This document shows, piece after piece, positions 1 to 9,816 of a stretch of 64,000 nucleotides of DNA. The stretch is taken from NCBI GenBank assembly GCA_003116995.1, contig BDSL01000049.1, positions 186,001-250,000 of the forward strand. The letters run 5' to 3'. This DNA is from Yamagishiella unicocca (Eukaryota > Chlorophyta > Chlorophyceae > Chlamydomonadales > Volvocaceae). Positions within the stretch are counted from its first letter, which is position 1; each line of letters begins with the position of its first letter. The position numbers and the translations under genes are program-made. The notes under the pieces are model-generated. The model saw only the letters and a list, made by a program, of their open reading frames with translations, had not been told where the DNA came from and searched no databases.

Positions 1-168
1 ACTTGGATAGGATAGCTGGCGTACTGCCTTCGGACATCTATTTCGTGGGCGCATGCTGGAGCACTTGAATTGACTACCGATGAACCTGTGGAGGCGGCCC
101 GTCATGTGGGGGGGGAGGGCGACCTTGCCACACCACCCCTGGAGCACTCACGCCGGCCCCACTCGCAC

Positions 169-2024
169 CTCCTTGCCGCCCACCGGCGCCTCCTCAACTT
201 CCAGCAGCACCACACTGCCGGTGCTGCCTGCATGGCGGCGGCAGGCCTCCCCCCAGCCTGCTGCCGGGCCCCCCGCGGGCCCCACAACCAGCACGTTGCG
301 ACCACGCAGCTGCTGCTCGAGCATGGCGACGCCGCCGGGGCCAGTCAGTTGGTCGTTGGCGGTTAGGATGGTACCGCAGTACAGCTCGCGGCCCTGGCGG
401 AAGGCGTTCGAGGCGGGCGGGCGGGCGGGTGTCAGTTGTCGGTTAGGCGGTTAGAGGCTGCTGACGTGTCCCGCCACACCTCCCCGTAGACTCCCCAGGG
501 TGTTTTGTTATTCCTTGTTTCAATCAATTGGGCTTTTGTTGGGTCCCGCGTAACAACCACGTGCTGTTAATCCCCCTAGACATCCTGGTTTCCACTCTCC
601 CCTCCCATACACACACAGGTTTCCCCTCTTCCCCTCCCATACACACAATCGGCCCTACCGGCACGTGCGGCAGCCGCGGTGAGGCCACTGCCAGCTTAGA
701 CACCACCAGCAGGTCGGCGCTCAGCTGGCCTCGCTGCTGCATGGACGCCTCATTCTTCACCTCCAGCTGCCAGCAGCCGTTCATCGCCTGGGGGGGTGCG
801 GCGAGGCGGCAGAGAGGAGGAGGCGGCAGCAGTGGAGGAGGAGGCGGCAGGGGAGGAGGAGGAGGCGGCAGGGGAGGAGGAGGAGGCGGCGGCATCAGTG
901 GAGGAGGAGGAGGCGGCAGTGGAGGAGGAGGAGGAGGCGGCAGCAGTGGAGGAGGAGGAGGCGGCAGGGGAGGAGGAGGAGGCGGCGGCAGCAGTGGAGG
1001 AGGAGGCGGCAGCAGTGGAGGAGGAGGAGGCGGCAGCAGCGGAGGAGGCAGGAGCTCGAGCGGCCCGTCGGAGGCCCCGTGGTGGAGGTGTAGGAAACTC
1101 TTGAGACAACGGGCAGTGTGCGCCGCCAGTGGTTCTCTGCCTAGCACCCTCTCCGCCCATGTCGTGTCCTGCACGGGTTTCCTCGCTTCCTCATCTCCCC
1201 TCCCTTCCCTACGTCTCCTTTTCAGTAAACCACGCGCGCGGGTTTCCCCTTGTACCCCCTTCCCCCCCTATCACGGGCTTTCCTCAACGCCAGCTGAGGG
1301 CCGGCGTTTGGCCAAGTGGCTTGCTGAGGCGACGTCCCGCCCGCCAGGCGTAAACCACGCACCTGCCATTTCGCCCTCCGCAGAGTGCAGCCCAGCTGCA
1401 CGCTGCGGTTGATTCCCGCAGCTTGCGCGTACTCCGCAAGGTGTTGCAGCAGCTGCTGGTCGCTAGGGACTGTCGGCGGGGGGGCCTTCGGCTGCTCGGG
1501 CCAGGCGGTCTTGCCGCTGCCGGTGCGAGTGGTTTGCTCGTTGGCGGCTTCCAAGCTGCTGGCGGTGCTTTGTGCGACCAGCGGGCGCGGGGCCAGAAAT
1601 GGGTAGTCCAGAAAGACGCCATCGTCCAGCGCGTTGAAAGGGCGGTCTGGCGATAGGGGGCATGGCGGCTTCTACGTCATGATAGTGCGGGAAATGACAC
1701 AAAGCACGGAGCAAGGTGCGCAAGCGGTTTGGTAGCGGTCGATACACGTCCTATCATGGCGAAGACGCCGCAACGTCCGCGTCCACGAGCTTCCGAGACA
1801 ACTGATTTTTGTTTGCATTATATACTGCTCAGTGCTGTGGACGGGAGTGGAGTAGCCTCGCGACAGTGGCACTCACCAAGCTTGTCTGCGAACAGCCGCT
1901 GAACCCATTGCCCGCCTATAACCTGAGTCGCCTCAAGGAGTGTCACTTGAAAGCCGCGGGCTGCAAGCTGGCCTCCCACGTGCAGCGCGGTCGCGTCTGT
2001 TCCCACGACCACCGCGTGCGGCAT
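169..2024 (-). CDS. Flavin-containing monooxygenase-like protein, 3' end unresolved
   Basis: Four exons in transcript order: 2024-1877, 1646-1363, 787-659, 393-169; phases agree at every junction. The ATG at 2024 opens MPHAVVVGTDATALHVGG, a Rossmann-like FAD strand-turn-helix, followed by TLLEATQVIGGQWV, which resembles the E...GG.W segment of FMO/YUCCA enzymes. Exon 2 has VFLDYPFLAP and QLLQHLAEYAQAAGI, matching the FMO pattern of a substrate segment and 'xVLxYLxDFAxxFGI'. Exon 3 has LLVVSKLAVASPRLPHVP, like the 'VVVxNGxYxxPxxPxxPG' stretch. Exon 4 has NVLVVGPAGGPAAGWGEACR, at the place of the second (NADPH) Rossmann motif. By family knowledge such enzymes oxygenate N or S in soft nucleophiles. 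Both GxGxxG motifs are degenerate (GTDATA, GPAGGP), so activity is doubtful. After the donor at 168 the next exon is off the left edge, or a very short terminal exon lies near position 75. Only about 262 of the usual 450 or more residues are visible. Confidence 0.72.
812..1052. repeat. GGA/GGC-rich minisatellite in FMO-like intron 2
   Basis: Imperfect array of GGAGGAGGAGGCGGC-type units with interspersed AGCAGT and AGGGGA variants. It lies just upstream (in transcript sense) of the acceptor for the exon starting at 787. It creates long Gly/Pro/Ser/Ala open frames on both strands that are not genes. Confidence 0.9.
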
Positions 2025-3683
2025 CGCTTACTGTTGCAAACCGATTCATCCCTCAGCTCGAGACAATAGATACATCTGCCATTGCTAAATGTCACTGTGA
2101 GGACAGAAACAGCTTGAGCTAAGGAGAATGAGCGGTCGGTGTGGATGGTTGCGAGCGATAAGCAGCGACGTTGAGGGACATGGAGGGGTACTCAACGAGA
2201 CACAAGCTTCTCATGCTTCTGAAAACCAGAGGCAGTACGCAGCGTACGGAAATGCGTCGGTTGGCGCGGGCATGAGTTCGCAACACAATGCTCGGCGGCG
2301 CAATAGTTATTGTTTCCCAGCTTCCAGTAATGCGGATTAGACCTTCAATGTTTTCTGCTGCTGCTGCAACCGTTTCCCGAACATACGTTGAGGTACCGTT
2401 TCTCGCCGCCCAAAACACTGCACGCGGGAGAGGCGGTGCGAAGGCACAAGCCATCGCCGGGATGCTTGCGCCGCAGGAGCATTTAAGCTAGGAGGCTCGA
2501 TGTGCGGTCACGCAGGGCCTATTGTCCTGCCACAGAGGCTGCTTAGGCTGAACCCTTTCCCCAAGCAGCCCAAAATAGCCCTCCCCCACAATTCGCTGAA
2601 CACATGCCAACACAGCATTCCACATCTCCACCGTCACCACTGCCACAGCGTTCCACATTGCCACTGCCACCACAGCAGTTACCTGTCGCAAGTTTGGGCG
2701 GCACTGGACGCCACAGCGACGTACTAACACCGTAGGCACTGTTAGCCGTGGCTCGCGAGGACTGCGAGGACTGCGTGGAACCGCACGCACCCTTCCCTTA
2801 CGTATTTTTTTGTCGCACTGGTTTTGCTTGCATGCATCCTTTCCTGTCGTATTTTTGCCGCACTGGTGTTGCTCTTGTAGCAACCGAAGTACGTATGAAT
2901 GACGTCGTGTCTGCCAACCGCCTTGAATACTAGTGGATGGATTAAGGGCCATTCGCGTTGGTACGACCACCGCATATCCTAGGATTAGAGTCCTAAATCA
3001 TAAGAGCTTACAGTGTCCCCAAGCCCGGGCGAACCCAGGACAAGAAAAGGGGCCCTTCTCCGTGGCCTCACCATACGAAAGCCGGGGGCTGACCCAGCAG
3101 ACGCCCCGAAGGACACAGGGAAAGCCTAAAAAACACAAAAAACGCCGGGCGGGGGGACCCAGAACGAGACCATTCCGTACGGCAAGCCAGCGCGCGCAGC
3201 AAGCAGACAGCCCCAAAGGCGCACGCCCCAAACAGGACACCCCGCCGCGTCCGAGACGGCGGGGCCCCGACAAAAAGGCAATCCAGACACCCCGAACCTC
3301 TCTGAACCAGTCAACATGTATGACCGATGCGCCCATGGCCACCTCCACCCGCGAAAGGACGCCCCACCCAAGCTACCGGCCAGCAAAGGGAACTTCAGCA
3401 CGACGGGCAGTTCCTGCTAAATGTTTGCCGGAGGATATCTTGTATCCTTAGGCACCCCGAACCCTCGAAAGGTTACCGCACTTTTTTTCGTATCTTTATT
3501 GTACATCAATGATAGTACCAGCAGCTTCGAATTCATTCCCTTGCACGGACGTGGCGCGAATTTGACACCGTTTTTTCGTATATACACACCTCGATCAGGC
3601 GCCTCGGAAAGGCGGATAAGGAGGGGAGGCGAGAGGGATGCCGACTGCCGCGGGTGAGCGCGACAGGTGGGCAGTCCAACGGG
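2025..3683. other. Intergenic region between FMO-like gene and RAD51B
   Basis: It holds the upstream region of the minus-strand FMO-like gene and the RAD51B 3' flank. No open frame here has recognisable protein similarity or splice support. Positions 2995-3420 are compositionally odd: G/C-rich text broken by A-tracts, with a long open frame on both strands, perhaps a decayed mobile element. A minus-strand TGTAA lies at 3008-3012, far downstream of the RAD51B stop. Confidence 0.5.
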
Positions 3684-4348
3684 TCATCCGAAGTCGGTGC
3701 CGTAGTCCATCTCGTTCAGGATGGCCATGTCCAGCACGTTGCCCTGCAACGCAGCAGGCGGCTCGCCCCTGTCCACCTGCTGCAGACCCGTGGGTCCAAT
3801 AATGTACTCCAGCATCACATTCGCGCAGGACGGGCTCTTGGCCACCTGCGCGCGCGTGGTGCGGCCGTGCGCCAGCGGGGGGGGGAGGCTTTATGTAGTT
3901 TCGGAATAACGGTATACCTATCGCTCAAAGGAACAAGAGCAAATGGGTACATCCCGATACTGTAAAATTATGGATACTGTAAAATTATGGATACTGTAAA
4001 ATTATGGATACTACAAAATTATGGAATTCGGGTGTCGCGCCCCTGTCGTCTGCAGGCCGAACCCGAAAGTTAAGTTTTGTCGGTGGCTGACTGGCGGCTG
4101 CGTAAGGCCCGCAAGACGCGTGCCACCGGATATAGGCGAACGAACTCGTATGGCGCTTGGCTGGCCGGCCAGGGATGCATCGTGCGTGTGGATCCGGTGG
4201 TGGTGTAGACCAGGAGGGCAACGCAGCAAGGTGTTGGGATGCCATTGGGCGGCACACCTTGAGGAAGCGCCGCTCGTGCAGTCGCTCCAGAACCAATCTC
4301 AGGTTGACGCAGTGGGCCCACTTGGTGCCCAGGGCCGCCGTCAGCGTT

Positions 4349-4382
<34 letters not shown>

Positions 4383-4388
4383 TGCCGC

Positions 4389-4420
<32 letters not shown>

Positions 4421-7400
4421 GGCCGCTGCTGCTGTTGCCCGCCGGGCGCCCCTATGCGCGTCGTGACCTGTGTTTCATCGGGTGATCGGTTTCGGAGCGT
4501 ACGACGCGGTGGGCAGCAGCTTGCCCCTCGCCGCGCCGCGAAGTGGGCTGGGCTTCGGGCTTGCGGGCTGGACGAATTTCTAGGCTGTCAAAGAGGAGAC
4601 GGGACGACTTCTGGGCGACATGAACGACAACTAGCAGTGTTAAGAACTACCCCCCATGCGCCATTTATCCTGTCCCGTTGCGTAAAACGGTTTTTATACA
4701 CCCCCTGCTCGGGCGGTTCTAGACAGGGACACTCAAGGTGCGCCCCGACGGCATCTCCGGGGGTCCATGCTGCCGCCGGAAGCCGCAAGCCACACAACAG
4801 CCAGCGCAGCCTTCTCACTGCCTCCTCACCCCCCCAGGACCACGGCCCTTGCCTCCCCGCATCCACCTGGTTGGTCACCAGCACAGGCAGTCGCAGGGAC
4901 TCGGCCAGCGCCTTGAGCTGAGACGCCATGCGGCCCAACACCTGCTGGCGCTCCATAATGGAACCCACCACACCGCCGCCGCCGGCACCGCCGCCGCCGC
5001 CGCCACCGCCGCCGGCGGCGGCCGTGTTGCCGTACTCGGTCCGGGCTAGCGCCGCGATGCTGTCGACGACGACCAGCCGGGCCTTGTGCCGGAGTACGAC
5101 AGTCTGCAGGGACTGCCGTACGAAAACCGCGAGCGGAGGGGTGGCAGTATGCGGCAGGGGCGAAGGGGTGTAATGGGGTAGGAAAGGGGGAAGGAGGGGG
5201 GTAGGAGGGGGAATTAACGCACCGAAATACAGACAGACACACAGGCACAAACACACCTCCAACGCCCCCGCCAGCTCCTCCGTGCTGCCCGGGTTCATGA
5301 CCGCCACTCGCTGCAGCACCTCCGAAACCATGGCATCTGCGGCTGTCGGGTTGGCGGCCGACATGCCACCAGGGCCGTCGCTCGCTGCCGCAGCTGCAGC
5401 GATGCGCGCGCGTACCATCTCCGCCAGCCTAGCTGCGGAGAACTTTCTTTCCGTGTCAATGTACACGACACCGCTGGCCAGGCTGGGAGGGACGAGGGGA
5501 GAGCGTGCGAGGGAGGGGGGGCCACGCGGGTAGAAAAACAACCCAGATGAATCGGCGTTACGAGGGCCGCGACGACGGGAGGGCGCAATCTGGCCGGGGG
5601 TGGTCTGCGGGACGAGGCGCGTCGTACAAATACAGGTAGCCGGAAACGAGTGGCGCTCGCCATTCCGCAGCTACCACGCGGCTACCAGAGTTGGGGGGCA
5701 CAGGCCAACACCCTCTCGTACCCGACCATTCAACACCTCGCCTCACCCTCACCCTCACCGCCCGTCATCCCCCACAATCCCATCTCCCACCCGCGCAACC
5801 GCAACCGCAACTGCAACCGCAACCGCAACCGCAACCGCAACCGCAACCGCAACCGCAACCGCAACCGCAACCGCAACCGCAACCCGCGCCCTTCCCCCAC
5901 CCACCCACCCACCCGACAACACTTCCCACGCCGGAGTAACCTGTTCTTTTTTGCAACCCACCCACCCACCCGCCGATGCTGGTCGGCAACGCCGCCGCCA
6001 GCGCCATCATATGACAGAGCTGCGACTTGCCCACTCCGCCCGGCCCGACCAGCTCCGAGATACTGCCCGCCGGCAGACCTAACCGCAATGCGCCGTCCAG
6101 AGTCTGGGGCCGGTGCAGGCAGCAGAGGCAGCAGAGGCAGCAGAGGCAGCAGAGGCAGCAGAGGCAGCAGAGGCAGCAGAGGGTGGGGTTGGGGGCGCCA
6201 GAGGGTGTGGCAGGCGGCCTGCAGACTGCGGCGGTGCCAATGGAAGGCAGAGACTGCAGGCAACCCATGTTGGGGTTGCAGTTTGCTGCCCCGCTTCCGG
6301 ATCCCACCGCCCGCACCTTCACAACCACCTCCGCAACCACCTCCCCCACCACCTCCACAGCCACCCTCATGCTGACGCACTCCCATCGTGTCATCGGAGA
6401 CTCGGCTGCTCCACCCCCTCGGCTGCTCCACCCCCTCGGCTGCCCCACCCATGTGGGGTGGGGCTTCTGCGTGCAGCTGCCTGCTGCCTGTCGCTTTGTG
6501 CGTGTGTGCTCCCGCGCGGGTCACCGCTCGCTGGCAACGGCGACGAAGCACCGCATCCACGTCTCCCGTCGCGCCTTCGAACCGTCAATGGCCTGCGCCG
6601 GATACTGCCTAGATACGGCTTCCTTCCCCTTCTTTGGTTGTTTCTGAAAACACGCATATTCCTTCCCCTTCTTTGGTTGTTTCTGAAAACACGCATATTC
6701 CTTCCCCTTCTTTGGTTGTTTCTGAAAACACGCATATTCCTTCCCCTTCTTTGGTTGTTTCTGAAAACACGCATACACACATACACACGCACGCACGAAC
6801 ACGCGTGCGGCTTCTCGTGGCCTCGTGTTCTTTGCCGTGCCAAGCTCGTTGCCTTCAGAGGGCGACCCCGAGCCACAGGAGCTCACCGGCAGGCCGGTGC
6901 GCAGCGGAGGCGGCGCCTCCCTGGAGGTGAGCTGCGCCAGAGCTTCCCACGCCTAGACAGCGCCACACAGCCGCGTCGGCGGCCCGAGGGCGTCAAATGA
7001 GCCGCGGCAGCCGCAGCCGCAATAGCAACCCACGTGGCAACAGGAGGCCGAAGAGGGGAAACACATTGGGGGTATTGGGGGTTCAGCGAGGGCTGCGTGC
7101 GAGCCGTCAGGAGCTCAGGACCCTGGTGGTGGTTTGTGAGGCACTGCTCGGGTGTGTAGGTGGCGGGAGTGAGGGGGGAGGTCAGGCACTCGGCTGCGGC
7201 ACCGACCCCGCCAGAGAGGACATCTCAAGCAGCCCTTTGCCCCCGGACCTCGAACCCCGGCCTTATTGCCCGGCACCCAAGCCCCGGCGTGTTGCTAGGT
7301 GACCCTGACCCTGGGGGCGGCGGTTGACGGGCGCCGCTGCACGCACCGTGGTGTACGGCGGAGTGACCTGTGCGCTGACGTCAGCCAGCAGCTGCTTCGC

Positions 7401-7986
7401 CTGGCTCAGGGTGAGGCCGAGGAGCTCCATGAGGTCGAGGGGGCCCAGCAGCAGCACGTCGCGTGCAGTGGTCTGAGCGGCGTATACGGGCAGGAGGAAG
7501 TGGTGGTGGTGGTGGTGGTGGTGGTGGTGGTGGTGGTGGTGGTGCGAAGGTAGGGTTCGCCAGGAAACCGGTGGGCCGCCACATTGAGAGGAGTACAGGG
7601 GCGCAACGGAGGCCAGATCACATGCAAGGAGACAGGGGCTGGGGGCCAGGGGCCGGGGCAGCGGAGCAGCTGGGCGGGGTTTGGAAAGGAGTCGATGGAG
7701 GGCAGGTAGCAGCTCACGAGCTGCACGGCCGCGCGTCCTCAGCCCAGCAAAGCACACACCACCTCATTCGAGCCTCCTGGCCCCGCTGTCCAGGTGCACA
7801 GGTGCCCTCGCTACCCTCCTTCCAGCGGACCCACCAGGTTGTTGGCGACGAGGTGGTCTCGGAGCTGGGGCGTTAGGGACAAGCGGGAGACATGGCGGGC
7901 TGCCTGCGGACGCAGTAGGATGTTGCGAAAAGCTTACTTTTTGATCGTGATCTGCCGTCGTTGCGCAGCTTTGCCTCCAGCGTCAT
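3684..7986 (-). CDS. RAD51B: DNA repair protein RAD51B (RAD51 paralogue)
   Basis: RecA-fold ATPase of the RAD51B-RAD51C-RAD51D-XRCC2 complex, which assists RAD51 filament formation in homologous recombination in the nucleus. Exons in order: 7903-7835, 7472-7347, 6952-6887, 6103-5970, 5482-5257, 5112-4867, 4467-4258, 3845-3684; all phases agree (about 412 aa). Landmarks: N-terminal helical domain (LTPQLRDHLVANNL, then LLLGPLDLMELLGL), linker AWEALAQLTSREAPPPLRTGLP's start, Walker A GPGGVGKSQLC, GVVYIDTERKFSAARL, Walker B RLVVVDSIAAL, VLVTNQVTTR, ALGTKWAHCVNLRLVLE, and VAKSPSCANVMLEYIIGPTG before the TGA at 3686. These match the plant and animal RAD51B order, including the PTS/SIGG step before VVYID. 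Two Gly-rich insertions are encoded by GCC/CGG runs. The start exon is uncertain: an ATG at 7986 with donor after 7938 would join in frame at 7899, but leaves a 38-nt intron. Confidence 0.92.
3956..4024. repeat. 17-bp tandem repeat in RAD51B last intron
   Basis: About four copies of GATACTGTAAAATTATG, the last with TACAAA for TGTAAA. It is AT-rich and unlike its surroundings. On the plus strand it supplies three TGTAA words, but no plus-strand gene uses them. Confidence 0.92.
4348..4422 (-). repeat. Coding GCC/GGC triplet run: poly-Gly insert in RAD51B
   Basis: Within the exon 4467-4258, between VTTRIGAPGGQQQQ and TLTAALGTKW. It encodes a run of glycines with a few serines, where human and plant RAD51B have a short loop. 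The length should be prone to slippage between strains. Confidence 0.88.
4973..5028 (-). repeat. Second coding Gly-rich insert in RAD51B
   Basis: Within the exon 5112-4867, right after TEYGNTAAA and before GSIMERQQ. It sits after Walker B, in the region that faces DNA in RecA folds (L1 vicinity). Confidence 0.85.
5796..5884. repeat. Hexanucleotide (CAACCG)n array
   Basis: About 14 near-perfect copies of CAACCG inside the RAD51B intron between exons 6103-5970 and 5482-5257. An imperfect CACCCT/CACCCA tract flanks it on both sides. Confidence 0.93.
6118..6182. repeat. 9-bp GGCAGCAGA array next to a RAD51B acceptor
   Basis: About seven copies lying 15 nt upstream (in transcript sense) of the acceptor for exon 6103-5970. 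In the transcript it reads as repeated TCTGCTGCC, so it lengthens the pyrimidine-rich region before the splice site. Confidence 0.9.
6620..6775. repeat. 39-bp minisatellite, four copies
   Basis: Four head-to-tail copies of a 39-bp unit beginning TTCCTTCCCCTTCTTTGG and ending AAAACACGCATA, almost identical. It lies in the RAD51B intron 6886-6104 and is followed by a CA-rich tract. No spacer sequence separates the copies. Confidence 0.95.
7498..7543. repeat. (GGT)n microsatellite
   Basis: About 14 GGT triplets in the RAD51B intron between exons 7903-7835 and 7472-7347. It gives poly-Val, poly-Gly and poly-His frames that are not genes. Confidence 0.95.
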
Positions 7987-9816
7987 CGTCGGCGAGCAGT
8001 TGTGAGTGGTTGCCGCGAGATAGGTCAACACAGCAGAACGTCAACGACATATGTTTACGCGTTGAACCATTTACTTGCCATGTGGCCTTATGATAGGTGA
8101 GGCGCAGAATTGATGCTTTTGTAGTTACGTCGCTGCGACACCGCCGTTGCCGCGCCAGCGTCGGCTGTCGAAAACCCGTTAGACAAAGAAATGTATCAGC
8201 CATAATAGCATCATAATTGTTCGGTATCGCGGCTTTCACCAATGGCTTTATGTGCAGATGTCCGTAACGGCGGGTAGCGGGAAATCCCCTGGCTGCATCC
8301 CCAGGCTGGAAGAGGTGCATTGGATGTTCATGAATTCGATGCAGGGCGACTCCTGGTGGTTGTGTACTTGGTTGTTAACAACCACGGCAATCTGTGGCCG
8401 TTTCTCTTCCTGTTTAGGGAACGAGCCGGTTGCGCAGCTGCGCCTGGCCGTCGCTGGTGTCTCCTGTGCCACCCAGAACACGGATAACCACGGGAACAGC
8501 AGCGCTTTCGGACGGGGTCTGTAGAGGGCTTGTACATGTGGTGAAGTACGGGAAGCACAAGCATGGCAATGCCCTGCCTGGACTTGCGAACTGCAATGCC
8601 ACCGCAGTAGATGACAGGCACAGCAAGCGACACAAGCGCTGCGTTGGCGCGACGTCGCATGATCGTGGCTTACAGCACCAGTTCTCTCCTGCTTTCATTC
8701 TCAAGTACTATCAATGCAACGTACTTAGCCATGGTGGTGCCCGTCCGACAACGTACCTACCCCTTCCCCTGCCCCTAGCACCACCAAAGGACGGCAACCA
8801 GTCTCTGTACATCGACGGCAAGCGCGGGGTACATGACGACTCCTCTTCGCCCTGACCGCCCGCGCCCGTGAAGCGCAATGCGCATGGACGCGCAGTCTCC
8901 GTTTCCTCAACCAACGCACACTCCTCAACGCCAGTGAGGGCCTCCCATGTACGACACAGCCCACATCATCCCGGCCTTCCCGGCCTCCCCCACAAATGTG
9001 GCTCACCCGTTGATCGAATCCCATATGCTGGATTTCATCACACACGCACACACACGTGCACGTACACGCTCACAAGCACGCACACAAACCTCACGAGTCC
9101 AGTCGCAACGTCTCACGAGCCGCGTCCCCGTTCATCACAGTCTCTTACAGCCCCGAGTTGCCCCGCCCTCGCCCCAAGCTCGCCTGCAGAAATGCATGGG
9201 GTACCATAACTGTCGTACAAGGCCCGCGCCATGTGTTTTGTATGGCGCCGCTCGCAGCCCCGCCCCAACGCAGCTCACGAGCTTTGGCCCCCGGCCCCCA
9301 CAAAGGAAGGGCCGGGCGTGGTTGAAAGCTCGCATTCCAGGCAATGCCACGGCGGCTCCGACGTGCACTGACCGCGCGTCATCCGCCGTGCAGCCCCAGC
9401 GCGCATGCAGGTGTGGTATCAATGCAGTCGCGCCTGCTGTGCACCGGTGCGTCTCCACAGATGCGCTGGAAAAAATCGCACGTCCAGCCGTCCCAACCTC
9501 CCCCATCATGCTGTTCAGGCACCACGGCGTGCGCTGCACCCTCTCTACCGTGCCTCCCCTCCAAGCGGCACCCCGGCGCAACATCAATAACGCGCGCGGT
9601 AGCGGCCGCCCCATCCTCGCCCTCCTCTCACCACCTTGGTTCCCACGGAGGAATAACAAAAAATGGCCACCTCCGCGTTTCTATCCCGCCACCGCCGCAG
9701 CAGCACTTTCCCTGCACGCCCTTCACTGCGGATGCCTTCCGCCCCACGCCCTACTCCGCCAGCTGCGCCTGCTCCGTCCGCGACCCAGCTGCCGCCTGCT
9801 CCGTCCGCGACCCAGC
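7987..9816. other. Intergenic: HYDIN 3' flank and RAD51B upstream region
   Basis: No coding exon recognised. A minus-strand TGTAA (plus TTACA at 9145-9149) is a plausible HYDIN poly(A) signal about 670 nt past the stop. A CA/CG-alternating tract lies at 9036-9085. The RAD51B promoter and first exon should be near 7900-8300. Confidence 0.6.
9145..9149 (-). terminator. Candidate HYDIN poly(A) signal TGTAA
   Basis: TGTAA is the usual polyadenylation signal of Chlamydomonas nuclear genes. This copy lies about 670 nt downstream of the HYDIN stop. The 5-base word is short, so chance occurrence is possible. Confidence 0.35.

Noticed and set aside
528..1412. Gly/Ser-rich or Pro-rich proteins over 528-1412
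   Set aside because: They are translations of the GGAGGAGGAGGCGGC minisatellite, which lies in an intron of the FMO-like gene.
2933..3451. 172-aa basic plus-strand open frame
   Set aside because: It is a low-complexity Lys/Arg/Pro frame with an equally open frame on the other strand, and no domain or splice context.
5650..6560. Arg/Asn, Cys/Leu or Pro/Gln repeat proteins
   Set aside because: They arise from the hexamer and 9-bp arrays in RAD51B introns. The one real exon here (6103-5970) is in a different context with Walker A.
6620..6775. CRISPR-like regularly spaced 39-bp repeats
   Set aside because: The copies abut with no spacers and the genome is eukaryotic; this is a plain minisatellite.
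7225..7290. tRNA-like sequence with a GGTTCGAGGTCC word on the minus strand
   Set aside because: No acceptor stem or D-arm could be folded around it; it lies in a RAD51B intron.
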